A stretch of DNA of 64,000 bases, from NCBI RefSeq assembly GCF_051622035.1, contig NC_135360.1, forward strand, positions 7,926,001-7,990,000, in the 5' to 3' direction. This stretch comes from Arctopsyche grandis. Taxonomy: Eukaryota > Arthropoda > Insecta > Trichoptera > Hydropsychidae. This document shows positions 1 through 10,388 of this stretch, in pieces; within the stretch, counting starts at the first letter, position 1; every line of letters starts with the position of its first letter. Under the pieces are notes generated by a model. That model saw nothing but the letters and a program-made list of their open reading frames with translations, was not told where the DNA came from and made no database searches. The position numbers and the translations under genes are program-made.

Positions 1-202
1 TAATTATATACAGACAAAAACACAACATATTCTATCAACTATTTCTTGTATATAACACTTATATTTTATCAACCTATAGTCTTACAAATTCCTCCAATAT
101 GCTACTGTGGTTAAATATAGTCAAAAAAGGGAACATTATAATGAATATAGATTGTTATTTATTTATCAAATTAAAAACATAAGAAATAAATTTTATTTTA
201 AA

Positions 203-1602
203 TTACGAAATGAATTCTAATTTTCGTTTTTTTGATGTTGCAAATCTGTCCAAGATTTTTTCAGGATCCAGGTTCATATCCCAATGTGTAATAAAGCCAG
301 ACCTAATAATCTTTCTTTGCTCATTCGATTTCTTAGCCAGGTTTTCAGGCGTCGTAACCCGGAAAAGCTTCTTTCTGCTGAAGCGACACTGATTTAATAA
401 AATTTGTAACAAAATTTCACAATTAGGATAATACATAAGTCTCTATCACATGTCTTATAAATATCTATTAAACTATTTGCATTATTATTTTCTCGAATAC
501 ATTTTCTTTTCCACATTGCAACTACAGACATAAAACTTGATTCAGAATTCAAACCCCCCATTCAATCCAGTCAGGAATGATTTGTATTTTATCCATAATT
601 TAGATAATGACAATTTTAAATCATCATCAGCGTCTATTAAATTTGTTGGTAATAAAATGTGTAACATAAAAGCATTTATTTTGTTCTCGTTAAAACCTGA
701 TTTTATGTCTGAAATTATCTCATCCAGCATTGGAATAAAAATACTTTTTCGGTAGTAGGTATTCCTCTGACATGGTGCATGAATAATTTGCCCGTTTTGA
801 TTTTTTTGCAGCAATCCTAGAAATTTCAAGCTCCACCTCTAAATCTTTTGCTAAATTAGAAGTTTTTTCTAATGACATTAATAGCTGAAATTAGATCAAG
901 TGATTTTTTTTTTAAATAAATTACTTAATATTACTGTTTTGGAAAATATATATGTTATGCATCGAAGTGATACCAAAAATTCAGTCTTTGTAAAACAATT
1001 AATAAAAAGATGAGCTTTTGTGGAAGATACGAAGTTTCAATGTTTTCCAAGCGTTTTTATTATGAAAATAATATTATTTTCAAAATATATCGAAGTGTTA
1101 TGTCTTTCGACCCAGCGAGTATCTCATAAACTCCCTAACTTGTTGCCTAAAACATTTTTTAGAGCAAAATTTATTTTTGCTGATGCATGAAAGAAAGCAA
1201 TGATTTCTTTCATTACTCCAAAAGAATTTCGAGCACATTGTATCCCTACACATTTGGATAATAAAAGATTAAATGCGTGGTTGAAACAGGGTATTCTGCA
1301 TGCATGTGGAGCAATTTTTGAATTTGAGTTACAGCACTTCGCAACTCGGACATCATGAAATTACATATGTCGGTACAAATTCCAACACAATCACATGTAC
1401 ATATGTATTTATTTTATTTTTTTGCAAAATTTCCTAATTTTACACCATCAATATTAGGTTCATATGTTGAATTAAAATCTGCACCATTATTCATCTCATG
1501 TAAATCAATAAAATCCTCTCTGATTTCATTCTTATGAACATAACGAATTATCACACTTATTTGGGATATTTTTTTTTTACATACATACATACATATATAC
1601 AA
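203..1602 (-). pseudogene. Decayed hAT-family transposase (ZMYM1/52-kDa-repressor type)
   Basis: Several minus-strand open segments match, in order, the C-terminal half of hAT transposases of the ZMYM1/52-kDa-repressor-like group. A segment at 1414-1602 resembles the start of the catalytic domain (RYVHKNEIREDFIDL). One at about 1090-1350 has the HAFNLLLSKC-like block followed by DTRWVERHN, with a stop codon just before it. One at 542-829 has the RKSIFIPMLDEI block, and one at 203-436 has the terminal dimerisation block (NCEILLQILL, then SGFITHWDMNLDPEKIL). The segments lie in different frames, with stops between them and internal deletions. It is a dead copy, and neither terminal inverted repeats nor an intact N-terminus can be recognised. 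The family call rests on recalled motifs rather than a search. Confidence 0.7.
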
Positions 1603-2051
1603 ATATACCAGGAAGGCTTAACAGGTAAACCCCAAATGCGCCTTCCTGGTCCACATAATTATTACATAGATACATGTAAATCTAAACAATATCTGACATC
1701 TATGGTCAGATATTACAAACATCGTATTAATACGATAAATAACGATGAATAACTTTCATGTAGCAATACGAATTTTATATTCGATAAACAACCACAGAGA
1801 CATCTATGGTGAGCAATATGGCGAAACCTAAGATATAACAATAACTAAAGGTTCGCAACAGAAAATTGGGAAGGAAACGCCAATTTTACAGGAATCGTTT
1901 CAATGAAAATCAGAAAAATTGGCAAATTCCGATAAGAAACGATCGACCTCGACAAACCAAGGTCTGGCCAACAGCGAGACTTAGCGGGAATCGAACTCGT
2001 AACATCAAGTTAGAAATAATTCAATATTCACCACTAGACCACACTGCTGGT
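1580..2051 (-). mobile_element. tRNA-derived SINE (copy A)
   Basis: Read on the minus strand from 2051, this has a tRNA-like head. A pol III A box (TGGTCTAGTGG) lies at 2031-2041 and a B box (GAGTTCGATTCCC) at 1986-1998. A body about 300 bp long follows, shared with the SINE at 61465-61857 (for example GGTCGATCGTTTC and CATTGAAACG). It ends in a stem-loop at 1607-1650 and an AT/ATGT-rich tail. The stem-loop has the same architecture as the 3' ends of the LINEs at 18434-18477 and 21682-21725. It is a non-coding element, transcribed by pol III when active. Confidence 0.85.
1607..1650 (-). other. SINE-A 3' terminal stem-loop
   Basis: A perfect 11-bp stem (ACCAGGAAGGC on the minus strand pairs with GCCTTCCTGGT) encloses a 22-nt loop. 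The loop contains GCATTTGGGG and ACCTGTTA, as in the other SINE and LINE 3' hairpins of this window. Confidence 0.85.
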
Positions 2052-2689
2052 TAATATTGTGGATATATCGATCGTTTCATCAAATATTATACATAGAATA
2101 ATACTTAGATTCCACTGTAAGTTCATTAATTTTACCGATTATCTCCGTAAATATAAAAAAATTACAATATATATGAAATTAAATTCGCTCCAAGGGGGGG
2201 GGGGTATGGCACCCCCTTGGATCCGCCACTTCTTTTATTACACAATACATAAGTGTAATTCCAGTGTTGTAAATTTTCATCTGTAAATTCTTTATCCAAA
2301 TTTAATAGAATAATTAAATAAACCAGAATGTGACTATTAAGTAGGTATTTCGAATCAGTGGGTATTTTTTTTTTCATTTTAAAAGTCTTTTCACAAAAAA
2401 TTTTCCATTCCTCATACATTTTCAAAATTGCTTGGTTTATTTCCTTGGAGTCGTCGAAATCATTACATCAGTTAAGACAAATCTTAAAAACCAATATTTA
2501 TCATCGAGTTCGAGATCATTTTTATCGATTTCGTTAACAAATATTTGAATTTTGTCAAAGCACTCTATTAATTATTAAAGCAAATACATATATAAAGAAC
2601 TTTGCTTCGACTTTATCGTCTTCCGGCATGTAACAGCAAAAATTATAATATAACTAAATTTTCTTCGTGCAATGCAAACTACGTACATC
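2052..2689. other. AT-rich spacer with poly-G tract
   Basis: No convincing gene is visible. A run of twelve G at about 2191-2202 sits inside a short GC-rich motif (GGTATGGCACCCCCTTGGAT), which looks like the edge of a dispersed repeat. The rest is AT-rich with only short chance ORFs. Confidence 0.5.
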
Positions 2690-2965
2690 ACTAGATAACA
2701 AATCATTTTGGATCCGACGCATATTCTTAAATAAAATATATATTTTTGTTACTCATTACACGAAAAAAAGCTCTAGACTAGGAATTTTCAAATGAGTCAC
2801 TTGGTGACCCGCAAGTCATAGGTTGCCATGGAATATACTTAAAATCGAATAATTCAACATCTAAAATGTATGATAATCCATAATACATATATTAAAACAC
2901 GTCCCATTCAAACAAAAGAAGGATTTTATTCATATAAAAACACCAAAAATTTCATTTTCAACTGA

Positions 2966-3022
2966 TTTTTTGCTGGTGAATCATCATTTGACTCGTCCTC
3001 CCATATCACATCGGTAAAATCC
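2966..3022 (-). pseudogene. Relic of a ZAD-ZNF linker exon
   Basis: On the minus strand this encodes DVIWEDESNDDSPA. It is nearly the acidic linker that joins the ZAD to the fingers in the genes at 24081 and 28857, and is also present inside exon 2 of the gene at 3139. Here it sits in the 3' flank, with an AG splice-acceptor-like sequence before it, and soon runs into a stop without finger codons. A diverged equivalent lies at 7811-7870. I read it as a leftover of an ancestral ZAD-finger exon. Confidence 0.6.
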
Positions 3023-3138
3023 TATAATAGCGTCTGTTTTTATTTAACGTAAAATCCAACACGGCCGCCATGTCAGAATTTCCAATAAAAAAAACCGTTA
3101 AATAGCTCGTGTGTAATAATTCTGTAATTATTACGTAC

Positions 3139-4562
3139 CTATATTGGGTAATTTTCCACGATTACCATTAGGAATACTCCAAACATATTGGTGGAGGAAC
3201 GAAACGAATTCCTAAATATAAAGTCATGCAAGTACATTGTAAATAATTCGGGACTTGTGATATACTGAAGTCTCAGCTTACGTTTCGCTCGCAGCCACAT
3301 ATTATCAACGTTTTGTGTATGCAATTCACTATCTTTTGAATCCACAATCGAATGCGTGTATATTCCATTCGCAAAATGTGGGATATTGCCATACGCTTCC
3401 CCATCGTTCGATATTATGTTTGAACCAGGCAGTATATGCCGGAGTATTTCTTCTTGCAGAGTTTCTGCAGAGCGGTTTGGAACTGCAACCGAGAAACATT
3501 TACCAACGGTGCCGTCTTTGAGTCTCTCTATTCCCCCTAACAACCAATGGCCTTGTTGGTACTGGTCCTGATGGTATTTACGGTGGAAATAGTCCGAATC
3601 ATCAATCTCTACAGTTACTGGTTCAAAGTTCTCGTCTATCCCTCCAATTTCACTGACATATCTACGATTCCACTTCTCGCACTCTTCCCGACAAAAGTTG
3701 CACCAATCAACGGCAGCGTTTTCATTAACACCTATTTCATTGACGATTAGCGTTTGGGGTAATTCTTTGCTCCAGGAATAAATAATTAATATGATTTTAC
3801 GGAGCGGCAAATTACTTCGGGAAAAAAATGTCTCTGAACGGATCGATCTTCGAAAGTTGCAGTGGGTGCATCCCCATCTGAAACCATCAATTATTTGTGC
3901 ACACTTTAACAATGATTTTTGTGCACACTTTAACAATGATGCGAATTGACCACATACGTTGCAGATACAGCTGTTCTTAATCAGTCGCCGTTTCGCCAAC
4001 CACTGCAAGCACTCTTCTATGTTTTTTGTCGCGTCATGTAACGAATATAAATTCCACTTCTCATTCACTATCTGCTGGTTATCCATCAGCTGTTGAACGT
4101 CCACTATTAAAGTTTTTCTTTTCAACGTTTTGTCATTTACCTCGTCATTGACGGGGGAATTACAAACGTTTGCTGGGGAATCATCATTTGACTCGTCCTC
4201 CCATATCAAATCGTCCAGCCAAACTTCTTCTATTTTATAATCCAAATCCTTATTTGACCTTTGTTTCGACGTTTCGTCACTTTGAAGACAAACGCTCCGA
4301 AAACTGTTAAACAATTCTAGATTTTTGACACAAGAAAGACAAATCATATCCGATAGCCCATCATCTTTATTAACCTGCAAATAGAAAGAAAGGTGGTATA
4401 TAATGAGACTATGCTAAGATGACACCAGGCTTAAAGTATGTAACTGATACCTACCTGCAGCCGACAAAATTTCCCAATGCGTTGTGCCAGTGGATAAGGA
4501 TTGTCATGGATGGAAATGTAAGATTCGGGGGAAGCAGATAAAAGGCAAAGTCTGCACTCCAT
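3139..4562 (-). CDS. ZAD fused to ISXO2/Merlin-like transposase domain, copy 1
   Basis: Two exons: 4455-4562 (36 residues, starts MECRLC) and 3139-4374, joined in phase 0 by GT-AG (CAG|GTAGGT and TTTGCAG|GTT), giving about 447 residues. Residues 1-80 form a ZAD, with Cys pairs CRLC and ICLSC. An acidic linker follows (WEDESNDDSPA). Next is a zinc-ribbon-like segment, with Cys near 172-177 and 205-208, typical of the IS1595/ISXO2 N-terminus. Last is an ISXO2-like DDE domain, with VEID near 291-294, RKYHQDQ, GGIER, the HILPGSNIIS block and HTQNVDNMW. The second catalytic Asp aligns with Asn359 (Asp follows at 360) and the final Glu is Asp393, so cleavage activity is doubtful. An intact ORF and spliced head suggest a domesticated nuclear DNA-binding protein. 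It could instead be a young repeat gene. Expression is unknown. Confidence 0.8.
3897..3944 (-). repeat. 24-bp in-frame tandem duplication inside the zinc ribbon
   Basis: Two 24-bp units, each beginning GTGCACACTTTAACAATGAT on the plus strand, add eight residues (KSLLKCAQ) to the ribbon segment of the ZAD-transposase gene. The paralogue at 8006-9336 has a single unit. The reading frame is kept. Confidence 0.85.
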
Positions 4563-4718
4563 AGCGCTAAATCCCAACAGCATAAACAACAACACTAACT
4601 GTCAAAATACCTAACTTCTTCTTCTTCTTTGAAACTTGGTCTAAATAGTACATACAGTTCACAGCCATAAGTAAATCATTTTTATTTGTTTAAACTACAG
4701 CAACCGAATAACTAAAAG

Positions 4719-4935
4719 CTTTAAGGTCTGTTCATACCTATCCAGCACGACCCGTATCCTGCAGGTGTCATGCAAGTGCGGATAGTATTTTTTGGCACAT
4801 TATATGGACGTATTCATACTCCATTCGCGCATGCACATTTACGCATTCATGCGCGTCCATATAGAATGTACTAAAGAATACTGTCCGTACTTGCAGGATT
4901 CGGGCCGTGCTGGATAGGTATGAACAGATCTTTAA
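4719..4935. mobile_element. Palindromic MITE with TTAA-like ends
   Basis: The block starts TTTAAGGTCTGTTCATACC and ends with the inverse (GGTATGAACAGATCTTTAA). Each terminal arm is about 30 bp and is followed by AGCACG or its inverse, and the inner parts are also largely self-complementary. It has no coding capacity. Related termini occur at 9493-10066 and 35419-35838. The TTAA at the ends suggests piggyBac-type mobilisation, which is inference. Confidence 0.75.
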
Positions 4936-5141
4936 GGTCTATGGGGACTAATCTAGTTGTGAAGGTGTTCTTCACCACCAGTCCGCCATGTGTTATAGAC
5001 AGGTTCGTCTGTGTTCGGTATTAAATACAGCTATATGTTGGATATGGTATTTATTTTGAAGTAACAACGTATACACAAGTATGATTAATTGTTGGCAAAA
5101 GTATGTCGTTCAGAGGTCTCTGTATGTGGTAGAGTGTCGCT

Positions 5142-5354
5142 GGCTCGGCATTCGGCTATGTTCGGCTTGTCTCTGGATACGGCCGTGTGTTGCTGGCTCG
5201 TTGTTCGGCTATGTTCGGCAAGTCGCTGGATGTGGTAGAGTGTCGCTGGCTCGGCATTCGGCTATGTTCAGCAAGTCTCTGGATGCGGCAGTGTGTTGCT
5301 GGCTCGTTCGTTCGGCTATGTTCGGAAGGTCTCTGGATACGGCAGTGTGTTGCT
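5142..5354. repeat. 53-bp tandem array, four units
   Basis: Four imperfect units each start GGCTCG, contain TTCGGCTATGTTC and end GTGTTGCT or GTGTCGCT. A partial unit precedes them. Confidence 0.85.
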
Positions 5355-5583
5355 GGCTCGTTCGTCTGGTTGATCTTCCAAGTCCGCGTAGTGTAGTGGT
5401 GGCAGGTCAGGAGCTGGATGTCGACTCTCTGCTGCTGTGTGTCGGCGCTTGCTGCTGTGGGTCGACTGGTGTTGTTTGGGTTGTACCTCCTTTTATAGTG
5501 TTTCTGGTTGCTGGCTGTTGTTGATGCGTATGCGAGGAATGTGTTTTTGTCGATGGGGTAGACTTTTCTGGAACGATTAGCAC

Positions 5584-5770
5584 CGTTCCGCTCGATGTAG
5601 TTTAATGGCTGCAGGTGTGCTTCGACTGGTTTGTTTCCGCTCTACTGGTAGGGGTGGAGCTTTCTCGAAGGTTTTGGCACCGTTCCGCTTGAGTTTAGTT
5701 TAATGGCTGCAGGTGTGCTTCGACTGGTTTGTTTCCGCTCTACTGGTAGGGGTAGAACTTACTAGAAGGT
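5584..5770. repeat. 97-bp direct tandem duplication
   Basis: The two units begin CGTTCCGCT at 5584 and 5681. Both contain TTTAATGGCTGCAGGTGTGC and CTACTGGTAGGGGT, and they are nearly identical apart from their ends. Confidence 0.85.
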
Positions 5771-6240
5771 TTGGCGATTGATTCCAAGAAGTGCACGTGT
5801 TGTTTACGTATGCGAGTTCTGCGAGGAATGTGGTTTGTTGTTGTGGAATATTCTCGAATGTTTCGATGACGATGACGATGACGAGATTCCTACAGGTCTA
5901 TTCATATCTAGTCGACGGTGTCACGACAACTGGCTCACGAGCCTTTCACTCAACGGCGCTACGCGCACGAAATTTCACTCACGCGAAAACTGGCTCACGG
6001 GCATTACTGAAAGTACTGATACTGGTGGTATCAATATTTGACCGAAAACAAGCATTTGGAACTACCGGAACTACAAACTTGTAGCACGCGGGACAGGTGT
6101 GTTGACCGTATCCCGGGATAACGAAACACATGTTGTGTTGTTTGTAAGACGATCTTTATTGCTCGATAAATACATTTGTTATTGTACATATGTACGACGA
6201 AGTCTATATGTAATGTAGTTGCTTCGACGGGTGAACCATG

Positions 6241-7479
6241 AGCGAATCGTTAGAAAGGTCTCCTTTACTTTATTTTGTCTCAAAAACAGATGTGTAACGT
6301 TTATTTTTCCGAAAATTCGTATTTATTTTTTGTTTTCAAGAAAAGTTTTAAATTAATATTTTACTGAATCTGTTCAATCAAAAATGATTTTATTTCTCGT
6401 ATTTTTATTTACAGACGACCATTCTCACACAAAACAATGAATGAGATGGATTTAATCTTCACGTGTAACGAATTCGGTCCAAAAAAAGTTTTAGTTATTT
6501 AATAAAATTGCTTTCCGACCAAAACCTTATCAATATTAGTACATAAAGAATACAAATATAAATTTTCAGCTTGATACGTTCAGGGGTGTGGTAAAAAAAC
6601 CGTGTGTTCACAACATTTTTGACTTTCCTAAGAGGAAAAAATCCCACTTCTGGTTAATTAAATTTAATGATTTTTTTTATTATATTTTCATCACATTGAT
6701 ACAAGGAATTATACCTGAAATCGCGAAGAGCACAGATATTTAAAGGGTCGGTTAAAATAGTGTAAGAAAAATCCGGTAAAAAATTTATATTTAACATGGC
6801 ATTAAGTTTATAATTCTAGATATGAAATATCAGTTCAATACACCAAAAAGCTTCCGAGAAAAACATAAAAACTCCTCGATATTATAGGGTAAAAGTACTA
6901 CTTCCAGTTGAGATAAAAATAATTTTATATATACATACATATATAAAATTATGAAAATAATAAAAAGACAATCAGAAACACACACTCGGACACAATTTTC
7001 TAGATTATGAAAACGTGATAGGTGATCGATTCTGAGTTTGAATTTTTGCATGATCTCAAAACTTCATCAATTGTTATTACGTACATATGTATGTACATAA
7101 ATAAAATAGACAGTCGGTAGAAATTAAGTTAATTGATAGTCTTTAGTGACACAGTTTGATGGAAGATTTTTGCGTAGTTACCTAGTGCAATGGATCAGTA
7201 GGTAACAAATAATTTTTAATCTAACAAATATTATAAAATAAAATATATATTTTTTGTTCAAAAACATCTGACTATTAATTCCAACACTCACTTTGAGCAC
7301 ATCAATACTAGATTTTGAGTTAAAGACCACAAAAGTCAAAAAAACTATAAAAATCGCGCATTTTTATAAAAACTCATATTTAGTAAACGATCACTAACCA
7401 ACAAAAATCATTATCATATTCGAATTCAGTGGGTCAAACTTAGTAAAGATTGGTTAGACAAAAATTATTTTATTACTAA
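6241..7479. other. AT-rich spacer
   Basis: No gene can be supported. The stretch is AT-rich with short chance ORFs. The only recognisable content is a dispersed repeat copy at 7306-7460, listed separately. Confidence 0.5.
7306..7460 (+). repeat. Dispersed repeat family R4, copy 1
   Basis: This contains TAGATTTTGAGTTAAAGA, a GCGCATTTTT segment and CAACAAAAATCATTATCATA followed by TTCGAATTCAGTG. Further copies lie at 23840-23990 (same orientation) and 25608-25735 (inverted). No coding sequence is conserved between the copies. Confidence 0.75.
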
Positions 7480-7810
7480 ATCTTCTTCGTGCAATGCTAA
7501 CTACATCACTAGGTAACAAATCATTTTTGATCTAACGTATATTCTTAAATAAAATATATATTTTTTGTTACGCATTACACGACCGACATAGACCGATTAA
7601 CTCAAGTAGTTCACTTGAAATTGTCAAATGAGACACTTGGTGACCCGTTAGTCATAGGTTGCTGATGCCTGCCGTAGAATATACTAAAAAAAATTCGACT
7701 ATTTCATCATCTAAAATGTATGATAATCCATACAATATTAAAACACGTGCCATTCAAACAAATAAACGATTTTATTCATATAAATACACAAAAAACATCA
7801 TTTTAAACTA

Positions 7811-7870
7811 ATTTTTTGCTGGTAAATCATCACTTGCGTCGAACTCCCATATAACGTTGTCCAGTAAAAC
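7811..7870 (-). pseudogene. Diverged relic of a ZAD-ZNF linker
   Basis: Equivalent in position to the relic at 2966-3022. Read on the minus strand it still shows the block that elsewhere encodes the acidic linker (LDNVIWEFDASDDLPA), with more substitutions. No finger codons follow. Confidence 0.5.
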
Positions 7871-8005
7871 TTTGGTAAAATCCCATTACAGCGTCTTTTA
7901 TCATTTGAGGTAAAATCCAACAGCTATGTCAGTATTTTCAGTATAAAAGAAACCGCTTAAATTGATTCGAAGTAATAATTTTTAATTATTACTCCCGACC
8001 GATAC

Positions 8006-9336
8006 CTATAGTGCGTAATTCTCTCCGATTACCGTCAGAAATACTCCAAACAAATTGGTGGAGGAGCGAAACCGATTCCTAAATACAAATTCGTCCAAGT
8101 ACGTAGCAAATAATTTGTGATTTGTGCCACATTGATGTGTCAGCTTACGTTTCGCTTGCAGCCACATATTCTCAAAGTTTTGCGTATGCAATTCACTATC
8201 ATTTGAATCCAAAAACGAATGTGTGTATATTCCATTCGCAATATGTGGAATATTGTCATATGCTGCCCCACTTTTCGATATTATGTTTGAACCAGGCAGT
8301 ATATGTCGGAGTATTTCTTTTTGCAGTGTATCTGCAGAGCGGTTTGGAACTACGACCGAGAAACATTTTCCAACGTTGCCGTCTTTCAGTTTCTCTATGC
8401 CCGCTAACACACAGTGGCCTTGACGGTGCTGGCCCCGATGGTATTTACGGTCGAAATACCAGTCCCACTCGTCAATCTCAACAGTGACTGGTTCAAAGTT
8501 CTCGTCTATACCTCCGATTTCACTGACATGTCTATGATTCCACTTCTTGCACTCCTCCCGGCAAAAGTTGCACCAATCAATGGCGGTTTTTTTACTAACA
8601 TCTACTTCATCGACGATTATCGTTTGCAGAGAGTCTTTACACCACAAATAAATAAGTAATAAGATTTTACGGAACGGATTTCCACTTTGGAAAAAAAATG
8701 ACTCTGAACGGATCGATTTTCGAAAGTTACACCGGGTGCATACCCATCTGAAACCATCATTTGTTTGCGCAAACTTTGACAATGACGTGTAATAACCACA
8801 TTGGATGCAGAAACAGCTGTTCTTAATCAGTCGTCGTTTCGCCAACCACTGCAAACACTCTTCTATGTTCTTTGTCGCGTCATGTAACGAAAATAAATCC
8901 CACTTCTCGTTCTCTATCTGCTGGTTATCCATCAGCTGATGAACGTCCACTATTAAATTCTTTCTTGTCAACACTATTGTATTAAAAGTTCCATGTGTAA
9001 CTCTTTCTATTTTTTTTATTTCTGAATGCTCAGTCGGCCTTCGTTTCAACGTTTCATCACTTTGAAGACAAACACTTTGGAAACGGGTCAAGAATTTCAA
9101 ATTTTTGACACAAGAAAGACAAATCCTATCCGATAGCCCATCATCTTTATTAACCTGCAAATAGAAAGAAAGGTGGTATATAATGAGACTGCTAAGATGA
9201 CCACAGGCTCAAAGTAACTGTTACTGACCTGCAGCCGGCAACATCTCCCAATGCGTCGTGCCAGTGGATGAGGATTGTCATGGATGGAAATGTAACATTC
9301 GGGGGAAGCAGATAAAAGGCAAAGTCTGCACTCCAT
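8006..9336 (-). CDS. ZAD fused to ISXO2/Merlin-like transposase domain, copy 2
   Basis: Two exons: 9229-9336 (MECRLCLLSASPEC start) and 8006-9154, spliced in phase 0 (CAG|GTCAGT), giving about 418 residues. The order matches the paralogue at 3139-4562: ZAD with CRLC and ICLSC, a linker, a zinc ribbon (CFCIQC and CTRC), then the ISXO2-like domain with VEIDE (Asp264), RKYHRGQHRQGH, AGIE, HILPGSNIIS and HTQNFENMW. The third acidic position is Glu364, but the second catalytic Asp is replaced by Lys330, so transposase chemistry is not expected. The WEDE acidic linker of its paralogue is missing. The ORF has stayed open despite clear divergence, which argues for selection on a non-catalytic role. 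Alternative: a decaying copy that has not yet met a stop. Confidence 0.8.
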
Positions 9337-9492
9337 AGCGCTAAATCCCAACAGTATAAACAACAACACTAACTGTCAAAAGACCTAACTTCTTCTTCTT
9401 CTTTGAAACTTGGTCTAAATATTACACAGTTCACAGCCATAATTAAATCATTTTTATTTATTTATATTACGGTAACCGAATAAATTAACGCT

Positions 9493-10066
9493 TTAAGGTC
9501 TGTTCATACTTAATAGTGATAGTTGACAGCTGTTCAATCTTTCGACATGGTTTTGGCGCAAATATTTAAAAAAAAATTAAATTTTTTACGGAATTTAAAA
9601 AAAAATTGTCCATCATCCACAAGCTCCTTATACAGTGTCCAAAACTCTCCTTCGATTTTTCTATTTTTTAACATGGGATGCACATCAAAACGCCTCCGTG
9701 CTTTTTTATTGCCTTCTTGAGCTTCTTCTTCCAACAACAACGCGATTATACATCATTTTTCGTTCGATAAACTTCGAAACGTTTTTGCTGACTTGTATTC
9801 TGACGCGTAGCTACGAATGCACGTCTATGCATTCATATTTCAAGTACTCGACAATACAACGTAAGCAATATTGCGCCGTATCGTCATGGCCTCTAATGTA
9901 TAAGTAAGCCGATTTTGCCTTGCACTCGGCCAAATTGCTGTAAACGTGACGTGACCGCGACGTGTAGGTAGATATGAATAGAAATGTAATAAAATGACAT
10001 ATTTGAAACGGAGTCGTGCAGTGCTGAAGCCGTGCAGTGCCGTTAAGTATGAACAGACCTTTAAAA
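9493..10066. mobile_element. MITE with TTTAAGGTCTGTTCATAC ends
   Basis: The left end TTTAAGGTCTGTTCATACTT and right end AGTATGAACAGACCTTTAAA are inverted repeats of each other and match the 4719-4935 element. The 570-bp interior has no conserved coding sequence. The ORFs in it are unsupported. Part of the interior near 9510-9560 recurs inverted at 25903-25950. Confidence 0.7.
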
Positions 10067-10157
10067 GAGAATACACAGCTATTGAAAGCACACATGCGAC
10101 GGTCAAATGCTTTAGTTCGCCTTTACACGTGCTGGATTGATTAAACCGGCACCGCGC

Positions 10158-10228
10158 CTGTGCCGGGTACTAGGCTCAGTATTGGTGGGTATGCACAGTT
10201 ACAACACTGAGCTTAGTACCCGGCGCAA
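10158..10228. repeat. Short inverted repeat, MITE-like
   Basis: GCCGGGTACTAGGCTCAGT on the left pairs with ACTGAGCTTAGTACCCGGC on the right, around a loop of about 30 nt. It would extrude as a hairpin. No coding content. Confidence 0.7.
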
Positions 10229-10388
10229 GCATATCCACCGGTCTAAAGGTCTGACCACACTATGCGGCTGCGACCTGCTGCAGCTAGAGATGGGCAAAAT
10301 TGGGAATTTTAAATGAACGGGAAAAAACCAGGAACTTTGGGAAAAAACTGGAAAAACTTTGGGAAAAAAAAACTAATACGAATTTTTT

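Larger units (their letters stand above)
2690..4600. repeat. Segmental duplication, copy 1
   Basis: This block runs from a 3' flank motif (TCTTCGTGCAATGC) through the whole ZAD-transposase gene and its 5' flank (TTCTTCTTCTTTGAAACTTGG). It is paralleled, in the same orientation, by 7480-9440. Both coding and non-coding parts align by eye, so the gene was duplicated as a unit of about 1.9 kb. Confidence 0.8.
4960..6240. repeat. GC-richer repeat island, possibly a degenerate LTR
   Basis: This 1.3-kb block stands out from the AT-rich surroundings. It holds a 53-bp tandem array at 5142-5354 and a 97-bp duplication at 5584-5770. Its outer parts (TGTGAAGGTGTTCTTCACC near 4960, and a CTTTATTGCTCGATAAATAC region near 6150) look LTR-like, but I find no second copy or paired element. 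The ORFs across it are repetitive Cys/Trp/Val-rich reads of the array and are unlikely to be genes. Confidence 0.5.
7480..9440. repeat. Segmental duplication, copy 2
   Basis: Direct-orientation counterpart of 2690-4600, covering the second ZAD-transposase gene with both flanks. It is diverged by many substitutions and several small indels, so the duplication is not recent. Confidence 0.8.

Noticed and set aside
5081-5524. 147-codon Cys-rich ORF
   Set aside because: It is a translation of the 53-bp tandem array and its flank. The repetition, not coding selection, keeps it open.
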